From: Limonium bicolor | Taxonomy: Eukaryota > Streptophyta > Magnoliopsida > Caryophyllales > Plumbaginaceae | DNA length: 64,000 nt | Reading direction: 5' to 3' | Assembly (NCBI GenBank): GCA_023374045.1 | Contig: CM041779.1 | Span: forward strand, 2,914,001 to 2,978,000 | Part shown: positions 48,603 to 61,263 of the stretch, piece after piece | Layout of the letters: each line of letters begins with the position of its first letter | Numbering within the stretch: the first letter of the stretch is position 1 | Program-made: the position numbers and the translations under genes | The notes under the pieces: model-generated | The model's database searches: none | Told to the model about the DNA's origin: nothing | The model's input: the letters and a program-made list of their open reading frames with translations, nothing else

Positions 48603-51600
48603 GCCGCCTCACTTGAGCTGATAGGATCAACAAGAATTACACCAACCGTTACATGTGTTTGAAGCAGAGACCCCGATAGTCTAAGCCACGATCTCGTTGC
48701 TTAGTCTTAGAGTAGTTTCCCGTTCCACGAGCGTTATGTACATGTCAAAAACACAACCAAGAGAGGCAAAATGCATTAGTCAAAGAACGGAAGAAGGTTG
48801 GGATGTGTGCAATGGGATCATACGGCCCCTCTCAATGGGAGGAAAGGGGGAAATTAAATAATCTCCCACACCCCAACCGAGAACATATAAAAGAGTTTCA
48901 AGCTGCCAACGAATACTATGAATTGTAAAATAAACCAAGCATTAGGGCTGCTACTCAAATTAATTCGTCATCTTAGATTATGACTCAAACCAAAGTGTAA
49001 TATCAAAGATAGGTGTTATGAGTCGTTGGGATCATACCTAGAAGGGTTTATATCATTTCCCTCTAAGATAAAGAATTAGTAAGGACCATCCAGCCAATAA
49101 GTGATTCATCTACCAATTATAGCATTCGGACAACTATCACTCAATTCATGCTCTTATCTAAGCGCAATGGGACAAGTTATGCTAGTTGCAAATCAGTTTC
49201 CAAACCCATGCCAATGCGCAAGTGGCAATTAAATATCAAAGATAATTAAGGCATAACAAAAAGGAATTGAACAACTTAATTTCCAAACCCATGAGATAGG
49301 GTGAGCCCAAAGCGAATGGGTACAGTTAGTCCAGTTGATCAAAAGTTCTGCCGTAAGACCAGGATCGTAGGTCCAGTCGATCCCATGTGTACCGACAAAG
49401 GGCGGCAATCGAACCAAGCTGGCCGGCAAATTTCCAAGCCCACGAGAGAGAGAGCAAACCCAATGCACATGAGTGTAGTCAATTGTATATGTACCTCGGT
49501 CAAACATGAAACCAAGGGTAGTAAGCAAATCGAATTGAAAAGAAGGCATCACGAGAATGAACTTAAGACCACAAGAGATGACAGGCCAATAACGGGCTGT
49601 ACCAAAGCCAAAAATCAGCAGCAAAGAAGGTCTTACGAATAAGAACCCATAATCAGGCCCGCATCGGTTATTGAAAGGCAACCAACATTACCATAAATTT
49701 CTTAACTGAAACGCCCATGTCACTTAGCTCAAGACAAATCAGCAAACACGGGTCTCAATTCCTAAAGGCCACGAAAGGTAGAGACCCCAAATCCATGATT
49801 TCAATTAAGATTATCAGGGCAAAACATTAACATCGGACATTAACATCAAATAGCTGTGCTAACCATAGCTCCAAATGCAATCGATCATTATAGAGTTGCC
49901 AAATATGCCGAGTATCACCATATTATATCACTAAACATCAACTACAAATGTGCAAAACATCATGGCAACAATTAAAATAGAAGATGTTGAGCAGAATTTT
50001 CAAACCCGATAAGGATGACCGGTCTAGGATCTAATGGGCGCAAGGATAAAGGAACCGAACTGTCCAAAAGCACTGTTGTATTCAAGCTAACGCAATCTGG
50101 AAAACCTTTCAGATACAAGTGCATTGGCAAAACAGCAAATCAGAACGAAATACTTATTGACAGAGCGGACTGCGAGTACATTCGGGCCATGTTCGACATT
50201 CAGCCATATTGCCTTTCCCAAACCAGATTCAATTCCACCAGTAATGAGTCAAAATGATCAACTCTCTTTAACTCTTCAAAGTTCAAACCCACATTGGTTC
50301 TAAAAAAGACATCCAAAACAGAGAATCACCAGCCAAATATCAGCACAGAAATCACAGGGAGCATATAAGCAAGAAGCTTAATGCTTAGCAATGTCGAACA
50401 ACGTGGTCAATAAATAATCCAACCGCCGTAACGCCTTACAAGTAAATTGGTATCCCGATGAACGAAAGGGGACAAACCTGAGACCCTATTAGTTGAAAAA
50501 ATACGAGAGAACATATGGTTGCCAAATTATCGCCATGGATGGACACCAAAACCAAAAGTTTCTGAAGATTGCGTCCTCTAAAGGACGGTGAAGGGGAGTC
50601 GGGAACAAATTTGAAACAAGACCAGTGTACTTACTATCGAGACAAGTTTTAACCCCAGAGAAGCAGGGTTGCAGTTATTAAACCTTCGAACAGAGAAGGC
50701 CGGCACTCCGACGAAGGGGATAGCAACTCGAAGTCGAGCAATGTCTGAAATAGCGCGCAATAGATGGATTTCAACCGAAACAAAACGCCAGAGAAAACTT
50801 GACGGGAAAGAAATGGGCCAATTCGCCACCAATGAAGTCGGCGTGGGAAGAGGAGAGGGTGAGGTGACGGTTGTTTTTGTATAAAGGAACACAGTAGGGT
50901 TTTCAGGTGAGGAAGATCGAGAGTAGGAGGCGCTAGCATGGGTGTTTCTTGGTCGTCAGTTTGAATCACAGAAATTACCGTCGAAGAGGATGAAGGATGA
51001 CGATGCTCTTGTTCTCTAGTTCGGTTGCAAAATTAATGTGATGGTAATGATGAGATGTGGATACTCCTTGTTTCGCCGGGTTTTTTTTGGATAAATGCTG
51101 GTGTGAAGATGAATGATAGAGGGAATGTAAGGAGATCGAGAGGGAAGGAGGTGGTGGCTGGACTGAGTTAGGGATCGGCGAAGATTTACAGATGGAGAAC
51201 ATTCGAAGAGTGAGGGACTGTGTTTACTTCTGGAGATAAAAAAAAGATCGAGCGATGCCATGCCAGGGGGAGAAGGAGACGGCCGGTGTTAAGTAAGGAA
51301 TCACTAGGGTTTTTTTTGTTAAGCTGAAGTGAGGCTAGGGTCTAGAAGATGGGTTGGGTCTTCAATATGGGTTTGGGTTTTTTGGTCTGTTTTTATTAAA
51401 GATTGGGCCAAGAGAAAAAAGAATGAGAAAGGAAAAGAATCACTAAAATACAACTTCATAGAAAGCTGAGGGAATGAAAATAAAGCTATAACTAGACTTG
51501 AGTAATAAATGATAATGTTTAAAAATATATATATGTAGAGTAAGACAAGAGGGGTTTAACTGATAAAAATGAAATGTTTTTTATTTTTTACAAAATAACA

Positions 51601-51902
51601 ACACGGAAAAAAAATAATGAAAGTAAAATAAAGTAAATGAAATGCCCACGACTAAGGAAATAAAACTGAAAATAACTAAATAAAATAAAAGGGTAAGTCT
51701 AAAACAAATAATTGTTTGAAAATTCCTGTAAAATTGGGGTTTTCTAAAATGCTTGAAAATTGGTTTAAAATCTTGTCGTAAAACGATGGTTTCATTTTGA
51801 CACGCACAACAGTACGTTTTTGAAAAGAAAAGCGACGACCCCTCTTGTTCTATTTATTATTTTGGAATTTACTTTATGGGGTGAGAATTTTTGGTGTCTA
51901 CA
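48603..51902 (-). mobile_element. LTR-3, right segment
   Basis: It resumes at gccgc (second TSD copy of D) and runs to TGTAGACACC read on the minus strand (end 51902). It matches LTR-1 1334-4632 more closely than LTR-2 at several variant sites. A sense-strand frame of 150 codons (49229-49681) corresponds to the 131-codon frame in LTR-2 and is broken in LTR-1. Confidence 0.95.
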
Positions 51903-52252
51903 CCACCTTTCATCCACAGACGGACGGTCAGAGTGAGAGGACCATTCAGACTTTAGAGGACATGCTCTGAGCATGTCCCTTAGACTTCCAAGACAGCTGG
52001 ATTGACCGGTTACACCTGATTGAGTTTGCCTATAACAACAGCTACCACGCGTCGATTCAGATGCCGTCATTCCAGGCGTTGTATGGCAGACCATGTAGGA
52101 CACCTCTCTATTGGGACGAGGCCAGCGAGAATACCTTCTTAGGGCCGGAGTACCTAGAGTAAGTGAATGAGGATGTTCTACAGATCCGTAGAAAGATGAA
52201 GACTGCCCAGGATAGACAGAAGTCATACGTAGACATTAGAAGGAGAGACCTC
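51903..52252 (+). pseudogene. Ty3/gypsy integrase fragment (host of the array), broken
   Basis: Translation from 51905 shows HPQTDGQSERT (the Glu being the third residue of the DDE triad), EFAYNNSYH, ALYGRPCRTP and DRQKSY, the usual order in plant chromovirus integrases of the Tekay/Del type. The fragment starts at the edge of LTR-3, so the upstream part of pol presumably lies left of the window. It ends at RRRDL where LTR X begins. Two in-frame stops (TGA after EDML; TAA after EYLE) replace expected Arg and Gln, consistent with C-to-T decay. It is inactive. Confidence 0.85.
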
Positions 52253-52253
52253 A

Positions 52254-53374
52254 TGAAATACCCATAAATTTCAAAATACATCCATTATATAGTTTATGTG
52301 TATATAAGTTGACAAGTATAATATATAGTTTATGCGTACATTATACTATAAGTTACGAGTATATTGTATAGTATTTAATAAATATAATTCATGTTAATAA
52401 AATAACGTGTTTTAAAATAGACCAGTTGTAATTTTATTAAAGATCATTGTATTTTTCTGATTAATTTGGTATATTTATTTGTATAACGAAGTTATAATAA
52501 ATATTTTATGTTTTGAAGGCTATAATTGATTTAACTTAATTTAGTTGTCGTTACTTAATTTAAAGCTATAATTGTTGTACTTATTTAAGAAGTCAGTTTT
52601 ATCTTTACATATTTCCTAACTCTATTTAATAAGCTGATTTTATCCATATTTTCTGACTTTATTTGATTAGGGAGTTTTATACTTTCATATTTTCTAACTC
52701 TATTTAATAAGTCGTATTTATCTTTCCATATTTTATGACTTTATTTAATAAGTTAGTTTTATCCTTTCATATTTCCGACTCGATTTATTACGTTAGTTGT
52801 GTCTATCCATATTTTCTTAATTTATTTAATAAATCAGTTTATCTTTACGTATTTCCTAAATTTTAGTTTTCTATAATTTAATTAAACAATTTAAGTACCT
52901 TAATTAATAAGTTAGTTCATATTCCTTACGGTTCACATTCCATCACCTTCTAGATTTCCTGATCGACTATATAAGGGTTGTCATCCTACTCCTCTTCTTC
53001 AACCAATCTAGTCTCCTGTCTTCCTTATCGCCCTTGAGTCATCTCTCTCTTGCATTCTTTTCTGAGCCAGACAATAAGATATTGCTCTTTCTCTTCCTCT
53101 CTATTTTCTTCGCGGCTTATATACATAAGAAAAACATATACATATATATATATATACATCATCACTTATCCCCCACCTTACCATCACTTACGTTGGCACA
53201 AACAAAGGAAGAAAAGAACAAGATATACACCCTTTTTCTCTGTGTAATCGGAGACGTGTAGATAGCAACGCTTAGAATAACGAGTAGTAGCTGATTTTCT
53301 TAGTTGGTTTTGGGTGCGAATCATAGCTAAGTACGAGGTAAGTTACTGCGTTCACTAACTTTTATTAACTCTAT
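52254..53374 (+). mobile_element. LTR X, Tekay-type (left part), inserted in the integrase fragment
   Basis: It begins TGAAATACCC, a terminus shared by three Tekay-type LTRs in this window. It is AT-rich, with degenerate tandem units (about 52575-52860) and a TATA box (CTATATAAGGG near 52968) followed by a pyrimidine-rich leader. It is interrupted at 53374 by a minus-strand solo LTR; a 41-bp continuation lies at 59507-59547. Its end is not identified, so whether X is a solo LTR or a truncated element is open. Confidence 0.6.
52575..52860. repeat. Degenerate 50-60-bp tandem repeat in LTR X
   Basis: Units resemble TTATCTTTCATATTTTCTAA then CTTTATTTAATAAGT, about five to six imperfect copies. 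Confidence 0.7.
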
Positions 53375-54784
53375 TGTAACACCCCATCTCCAAATACAAT
53401 GATCATCGCCCTAAGTCCATCTCGTACATTAACAACGCAGCGGAAAATTTCTACTAAATTGGTGTTACCGCCGTTAGTCACCCATGTGACTAACTAGGCC
53501 TATTCTCTTACAAGTCACGGTCTGACTAACCGGATAATTACTCGAGCATCTATTCATTACAATCCAAAAACCACAACTTATACCGAGTATCTCATATCCT
53601 AATACATCATACTAACATCTCATCAATTTACTAAACGAGTGTACATGCACAACTCGTGTAACAAATGTAAAAGCGACCCGAAGTACTCTACCCGCTCCCA
53701 CTCTCATGTTGAGTCCTCGTCTGGCACACTACCTGCAAAGTTTAAATCACAGGCCCCAAGGGGCTCAGCATATTGCTGGTACAGAAAACGTGCAGCCCAC
53801 AAGCTAGCAGGGTTACACACGACTACTTTGTCGTATACATGCAATTGTTTATTCATACAAGTAATAATACGTATGATAACAAACAACACATTTATGTGAA
53901 ACATTCACAACTCAAATAAATCGAATGTCGTAATGGACACCCATTAATGAGTAAGTTAGATTCCTAACTCCTGAGGCCTGAGAATTGTTTAGTTCTCATG
54001 TTTGACCATACCTTATAAGTGTCAACCGTTCTCTTAAAAGAACTGGTTGTTCTCTAACTGAATTGTTTATTTTTGTCGGGTCAAGGTAACCCTAGCCAAT
54101 GAGTTATTAGCTCCATTGGGTTAATAAACACAAATTCTTAAGTTATGAGGGATGTAGGCTTGACCCTCCCGCGCCTCCTGAATTTGCCTCCCATCTCGAA
54201 CTGTTCACTCGAGATGGTCGGGTCTGTTTGTCGACCCTAGGCGACAAGTCGTAGACGAGCCATATGCGGAAGACAGATTTGATACAGATGCCGACCTCCT
54301 AACCTAAACATGCATGACCGGAGTCAGTCCCGGATTCCTCTCCTCCCAAGTTCCAGTTAGTTGAAGTCTCATTGACAATTGGTTAGTTAAACCTCTCTCG
54401 GTATTAACCTACTAACAACTTGGAGTATTTGTAACCTTATACAATTGTTACTAAACATAGTTAATGAACAAGCTCTGAATCAAGTCGTGTTAGTGTGCAA
54501 TGAACACACAATAACAATACAGTAAATCGGTTTCATGCTTAATCTTGTTTGGTCGTATCACAATAACACATAGCACACAAACCGAGGTAGACCCTGTTAG
54601 CAAACAAGCTACAAGAATCCCATACCGTACACCGGAGATTGGCTAGCTTTTAATCCCACGTTCGCCTAATCCGCCGAACGCCTTCGACTATCTAGATCTG
54701 TAACCAGAACTAGTATTAGTATTCTGTGTCTTAGAACTAATTGAGTTCTCTTTTCAACTTAAACCTCTTCCTAGGTTAACCCGG

Positions 54785-56544
54785 TGATAAGTGAGAAATA
54801 CATAGACATTTAAGGGTTTAATTTACCCTATACTTACTCACTTTCAGGATAATATTTCTCACTTATCGTATGTTTTTCCTAAGATTTATGTCTTGATATG
54901 GACTGATAGATTTTATGTATCAAATATAGGAAAAAGTGTTGGAATCAAATAGTTTATTTCACAAGCTTTCCAACGCAACAAACGGCGAGAAAAACGGAGC
55001 TCAAACGAAGAATCTGGAGCCTATCGAATTTTACAAAGGAAATATACACGTCCACCTTTGTGTCCACCTTTGCGTCCGCCCAAATATGGGTGGACACAAA
55101 CATGGACAGAAATGCTGTTCGCAGGAAATTGTGTATGTGTCCGCATAAAGAAAGGTGGACACAAGCGTGGACAGAGACGTGGACGTGAGACGTCCGCATA
55201 AAGAAAGGTGGACACAAGCGTGGACAGAGACGTGGACGTGAGACGTCCGCATAAAGAAAGGTGGACACAAGCGTGGACAGAGACGTGGACGTGAGACGTC
55301 CGCGTATGGTTAGGCGGACAGGAGGTGTGTCCACATAAAACTGGGCGGACAACAAGCGGACGTGAGTGACGTCCGCATAACCTTAGGCGGACAACAAGCG
55401 GACGTGACTAAATTCAGACGCGACAGTTTTCTTCTTCCTTTGCGGCGCCGCAGACATGTCGAACTGCTTCTTCATTAATACCAGGCGGCGCCTACCTTAA
55501 TTCACTCACGCGTCTGTCTCCACCTCTGTCTGCAATCAATATGCAATCAATGTGCAATCAATCTCCTTCCACTCCAGATCTGCCCCTTCTTCCTCCTCTC
55601 CTCTATATAAACACTACTACTTCATCAGAAAAACCTGCGCACGATTGCCTGAAGCTTAACTCTCTGTAATACTCACGTTCTCTCCCAAATCACACTTCCT
55701 CCACAGAAATTCCATACAGTGCGTACGAATGCAGAGAGCTCTTTCTCTTCTTTAACTGTACTTTGTTTTAATGGCTGTCGTATTTACGACGTCTGTTTGT
55801 ATAATTATGTCTGAGTAAAAACCTTAGCTCCCGGGTTGAGAAGCAAGCTTATTTTACTAAACTGTGTTACGTAGACTTTCTAATATAATCTGTTCAAGCA
55901 ATATTTTGATTCTCCTCCTTAATGCACTTTAATATTTAGGCCATTTATTGAAGTGATATTTGTAGTTTCTTGTCAAAATGCAGTGCTGAGACAAGATTCT
56001 AGACAAGAGAAGTCAAAACAGGTTAACGACTAGAAGTGAGTTTTCACCTATAGGTTAACCAGTCTCCAATAGGAATTGTTAATAATGCGATTAATTTATT
56101 AATGACTTGAACAAGGGATTGCGCTTGTTGTTTAAATTAATCAGGGTTTATTAGACAGGGAACGATCAATAAACTAATTAAGATTCTTGAGTTTATTGCT
56201 AAAGTGGGGAAGTCTACAATAATATAATTGAGTAAAATAGGTGAGCAGAACAACCCGGGGTGCTTCCTTAAAAACAAAAGAGTTTTATAACTGCTATTAT
56301 TAATCTATTTTAATTAATTGTTCTTTTTACTATTTTGTTTACATTAAGTTCTAAACCACAATTTCTCTCAAAAAAATGATAAGTTTCTGTTCAGTAGTCT
56401 AATTAGAATTCTCAGTTAAATTACACTATCAGTTAAACCACAGCAAGGTCCCCAAGAGTTCGACACCCCACAATTCCACTATTCCGCAAAACGATTAGGT
56501 ACACTGCCTAAGTGGTAGAAGTTTAACACACTTTTACTCCAACA
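54785..56544 (+). mobile_element. Athila-like solo LTR nested in the minus solo LTR
   Basis: It is TGATAAGTGAG...TCCAACA, 1760 bp, flanked by a perfect TSD cccgg (54780-54784 and 56545-56549). A TATA box, TATATAAA, is at 55604-55611. The terminus TGATAAGTG and the GTCCGC/GCGGAC hairpin zone resemble the Athila-like element at 41006-46426, but overall sequence differs. No internal region remains. A hairpin pair GATAAGTGAGAAAT/ATTTCTCACTTATC lies near its start (54786 and about 54857-54870). Confidence 0.88.
55155..55315. repeat. 53-bp minisatellite in solo LTR, three units
   Basis: Units start at 55155, 55208 and 55261, each with three GTGGAC words and one GTCCGC word. The first two are identical over their full length. 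Confidence 0.95.
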
Positions 56545-56689
56545 CCCGGGTATAATAGTATACCGTTAAACGGGTTTGTTCATTTAGGAGCGTTTTTAAA
56601 CTCAATTCTAATTCATTAACATACTAACGTCGTTAGCAGTTATTTAGTTACACAGTTAGCAACTTTAGACTTATACGGACCTTGTATTA

Positions 56690-56930
56690 GATTTTCGTAT
56701 TTTTCACTATTCATTCATATTTCACTATTCATTTATACAGTCTCGTATTCTACTATTCATTTATACGGCCTCGTATTCTACTGTTCACGTGTACGTCTCG
56801 TATTTTACTGTTCACGTATACGTATTTACTATTCATGTATACGTATTTACTATTCATGTATACGAGTACTATTCACGTATACGGGTATCTTCCATGTATA
56901 CCAAAATTTACGTATACGTCCGTATGATAC
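56690..56930. repeat. ACGTATAC-type short tandem repeat
   Basis: TACTATTCATGTATACGTAT-like units of 22-30 bp repeat about nine times. GTATAC and TACGTA palindromes are frequent. Confidence 0.85.
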
Positions 56931-57281
56931 TCCGTATCAATACGTATTTATTTCTTTTTCCAATATAACTTGTATTTTCTTTAAAATACATTAAGTATTG
57001 ATTTCTCCTATACTTATTAAATTACGGGTATACCCCTCGTATACCTTAAGTTATATACGGGTCTCGTTAACCCCGTCTTAACTTTGTTTCTTTTACAACT
57101 TGTTTCTAAATTCTTTATTTAATTTCCTTAACCTTCTAAACACATAAAAATGTGTTATTTACATTACTTACCCATAGTTTTCTCTTAATCTCTATTTTAC
57201 TCATAATAAGTTCTAAACTTGTTATTTTTTTATTTCTAATTTCTTCCAAAGTCAGTCTTAATTAATTTCTTTTATACTTTT

Positions 57282-57502
57282 GGTCAATTACCAAAATATA
57301 CCCAAGTTTGACCAGTCTTTTATGGTCAAACCCCCTAACTTTCCATTATTTACAATATTACCCCTAAAGTTAATTTAACTTAACTTTTTATTCCTTTATC
57401 CTTTTAATATCTAATCTTTTGCTAAAAATTTTATTCTAGCTCCTCTAAACATTTCACAAACTGTCATTGACCAAGTTTGACCACGTTTGACCACATTTGA
57501 CC
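57282..57502. promoter_or_regulatory. W-box (TTGACC) cluster in minus solo LTR
   Basis: TTGACC occurs at 57467, 57477, 57487 and 57497, exactly 10 bp apart, with further copies at 57308 (plus), 57324 and 57282 (minus). TTGAC is the WRKY factor core. Activity is not shown. Confidence 0.6.
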
Positions 57503-59506
57503 AGGGAAATTACCATTTTACCCTTGTGGTCTTTTCTTTTATCCTAACTCATTTATTAACCACTTTAACTCCAATTAATTTCTAATTTTCGTAATTAATT
57601 TTCCTACAGATTTTTGAACATCAAAAATCATTTTTAACATCTCTAAATCACCAGATTTAATTATCTAATGTTATAGTATAGAAATACCATCTTTTATTAA
57701 CCTTAAATATACCAAAAACCTTATAAATTCCTTAGAACACTTATAAACCCTTTATAAATTGTAAACTTAATTCTACAATTATTTTCTCATCACCTAAACT
57801 CTCAAAAATTCCATATTGACCTCATATATTTTCGGTAATCACCATTAGGTACTAAAACTTCTTAAATTTTACATATTACTCTTAATTACTCTAATTCCTT
57901 TAATTTAACTTAGTTGGATAATTTTTCTAACTCATATATAACCTCCTAATTTTCGGCCACCATATAAATTATAGTATATGAATTTTTCTTGCATATTATG
58001 ATAGCTTATATTGAAGCTTATATCTTAAGGGTTATAAATCTAACTTTAGATTTATAAGATAATAACATTTAAGGTGTCAAAAATTAAATCTAACACCTAA
58101 TAAATTCGGCAATAATAAACAAGATAAACAATAGGTTAGATCATATATAGATCAACAATTAGAACCTTGAAATAGGTAGTTGTAGGATTTACCTTGTATA
58201 TTAACCATTAGCTTAATATTTAAGCTTGATTTCCTTAGAAATTTTGACAACAATTTGCTAGAGAAATTGGCTTCAAAATCATAGAATAAGACGAAGAATA
58301 AGAATGGTTAGTAACCCTAGGCACTCGGCCTTGATGAAAATCAAAGAAGGAAGAGTTTCCAAGAAGGCAATGTTTTACCTCGAGAATCAAAGGCACTTCT
58401 TCATGGTTTTTCATGAGAATCTGGGGGATCATGAGCTATGGTTGTAAAGCTATTCGAAAGAGGATTCCAACGAGCTATCAAGCTTGTTATTTGGACTTAA
58501 GATGAGAAAGTTATGGTCTGTGCAAGACAAGGTGTTCTTTAAGGTTCTAATCCAAGAACATTGAAGTTTTTGTGATGTTTCTTCAAAGAGAGGAGGAGCT
58601 ACGAATTTGGGAGCTCTCATAATGACAGGTAAGTGTCTGATTAATGATTTACTCAGGGGACAAGGATGATATGACACTTAATGAAAGTCTTGGTTGTTGT
58701 AATAGTAAAAATTAAAGCATTTTTGGAGCTTGTGACTCATCCCCATGTCGGCAGCTATAAGCCTCATTTGATCTTATTTTTTTTGTTTCTTCCTTATATT
58801 TATGTAATATTTGATGCATTAAACTCGTTCATAAGGACTTATACCATGTGTTAGGTATGTTACATAGCCAAAAACGCCTTAAAACACCATTTTATGTGCT
58901 TCCGGGTTCACATTGATTATGCAATTTGTTTTGGATAGTTTAAATGTGTCCTTAATATGTTTACAACCTTTAGAAACTTTGTTCATGAAATATCATGTTT
59001 CTCATTCCAATTTAAACCAAGTCGTTTAGTGGTTTCTCCTTGATTTTCGTCAGTTTAGTACCTGTTTACTATGGACTTTGTATACTTAATTTGTGTGTAT
59101 ACGCAATGGCTCCTATGACCATTTAATTGTTGTTCCCTTATTTCTTTATGGTATTTAGGCTCATTAGCCTTTTCGTTCCATGTATACATGCTTAAAGCAC
59201 ATTTTTTTTCTTTAAAGCACATTTTTGTGCTCTAAGGTGTGTTTTCGGTTTAAACGCTAATTCTGCTTAATGTGTATTACTAATATTAGAGGCATTTCAC
59301 ATTTGAAATCTCTTGGGAACTTAGTGGCAATTCCCTAATTTATTTGTGCTCTTTAAAACACCTTTTGCTCTAATTGTTCCTAAAGCATGTTTTGGTGTAA
59401 ATTGTTGTTTAACACTTCTTCTAATGTTTCTAAGGCACGTTCTAGCCTTAGTATATCCTAATTAGATAGTTCATTAATATATTAAGGTTTGGGGTATTTC
59501 ATCTAT

Positions 59507-59547
59507 AAAAATAAATTTCTGCGGATGTGAATTTTTATATTTGTGAT
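59507..59547 (+). mobile_element. LTR X continuation after the solo LTR
   Basis: This is the short right-hand remainder of LTR X between the TSD at 59502-59506 and the T2 LTR start at 59548. Confidence 0.5.
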
Positions 59548-61255
59548 TGAAATACCCCTAACATTTGAATAATTAAATAATGGTAAATAAGTATTATTTA
59601 GGGGATTATTAAACCCTAAGAAAGAATATAAACACTTAGGCGTTAAAACGCACCTAAACTCCTTAAGGTCAAAAACGTGCGTTAAAGCCCGACCTTAAGC
59701 TAACCAAGTTATATAAGCTATAAACTTCATATGAAGTTAATCAAGGATCATTATAAGACCTTTGGAACGTAGGACCTCATCTAAAACTGAGTAAAAATAC
59801 AAAATGCTTGGGAGTTCCCTTAAGGGCCCGGAAGTCTCGAAAGTCCCGGATTTACTATATAAATGCACCATAACACTTTATTAAACATTTAAGATGAAGT
59901 CCTCATGGTAGATTTTCAGTTAAATGCAAAGCGCTCGGAGGTTCCCGACAAGGGCCCCATAAACCCCGGGAATACCCCGGAGAGGTGCCGAGGTGGCACA
60001 AACTCCTATATAATTCATTCTAAGAGTTCCTAACATCATTATTCAACATTCTAAAGAGAACCCTCGAGCTACTTTCTCAAAAAATAAACAAAGTGCTCGG
60101 ACGAATTTCATCACGCTCCTATTTGCCCTGGGATGTCCCCGGTAGCCCGGAATTGAGTTATGAGTTGATATACCCCATATAACTCAATGTAACACCTTAA
60201 CATATTATTATTGTCTATAAAAAATGTTTTTAAACACTTGGAACTCATAGCGACTACTTATATTCCAAAATATCCTTAGAGCACAAAAACGCACCAACGG
60301 GTGTCACAAAAATGCGTTCTATGCTATTACCTTGAAATTTTTGAGGAGCCACGAGTTGATAATATTAAAAGGGGATAAATTGACCATCTAAATCAATTGA
60401 TGCCAGTGCTAAACTCATAGCACAAGTAGGGCCGAAATTATGATAAAAAAGGTACCTAAAATCCGCATTTTTACCTTAAAACTTTCATCTTTTACCTTGG
60501 TATAAATGTACCAATTAAATGTTGTGACTTATAACATGTTACAATATGGTCTTAATACAATATAGTGTGACTGGAATCAAATTAAAAATCACTCCCATAT
60601 GGCCTCTATTGTGGGCGCCATTTTAGGTGATTTTAGACTAGATTTTAACTTGTAAATTGTCTTATGGAATGGTGACTCATCTACCATGTGCCTTGTGACA
60701 TTATGTCAAATAAACTCAGTCAAATGGGGGTACCCATTACCGAATTCCTGCAATAAAACAAGAAGAAATTAGTCTAGCAAAAGTCATGAAATAAAATACA
60801 ACTAAAGCTAGATCTAGACTTGTATAATGTAAGGTTGTGACTAAACAAATAAAACAGCCCATGTTACCTAGGATCAAAGACGGTCTCTCTATAATATACA
60901 TAAGATGCACGGCTCAAATATAGCCCATACTTTACATTGAAAATGAAAACCGAATGTGGTGACAGTAAACTCAAATACCGGAATCACAAGATGATGACCT
61001 GAGGATCAAAAGAGAGGGAGCTTAAGTATGCCCCAATATTAATACAAACCCAAGCGTCGATAATTACAACTACAAGAGGCGATTAATGGAAGTGTTTTAC
61101 AAGAGATAGTTTAAACAAGCCACAAGGTAATATTGACAACGTACAGGATGGTAGATTACCTTCACGGCTTCACCCATACATATGGGATTCAAATCTAAAA
61201 GCATACTAACGCACTATTGAACATATCAGAGAATGCATAGATTCTTGGGGGCTAT
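59548..61255 (+). mobile_element. T2 5' LTR fragment (Tekay-type)
   Basis: It begins TGAAATACCCCTAACATTT and aligns, with many substitutions and indels, with 62444-63790. Similarity fades after about 60860, and by 61264 the sequence is integrase coding. Most of the internal region, including gag, protease and RT, must therefore be deleted. The exact deletion point lies between about 60870 and 61260. The visible divergence from the 3' LTR suggests an older element than D or the Athila-like insertion. Confidence 0.7.
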
Positions 61256-61263
61256 ATCTCATA

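Larger units (their letters stand above)
53375..59501 (-). mobile_element. Minus-strand solo LTR (Tekay-type), split by another solo LTR
   Basis: On the minus strand it starts TGAAATACCCC (plus end 59501) and ends GGGGTGTTACA (plus 53375). It is flanked by a perfect 5-bp TSD, tctat (53370-53374 and 59502-59506). Without the nested solo LTR and its extra TSD it is about 4.36 kb. No PBS, PPT or coding region is seen, which supports a solo LTR. The part at 53375-53900 resembles the 3' portion of Tekay/Del LTRs. It contains ACGTATAC repeats (56690-56930) and W-box cores (57282-57502). Confidence 0.8.

Noticed and set aside
55031..55355. Cys/Pro-rich minus-strand frames of 79-133 codons
   Set aside because: They are translations of the 53-bp minisatellite and its flanks.
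52254..59501. TGAAATACCC...GGGTATTTCA as terminal inverted repeats of a DNA transposon
   Set aside because: The right-hand end belongs to a minus-strand LTR with its own tctat TSD; the match is only the common Tekay LTR tip.
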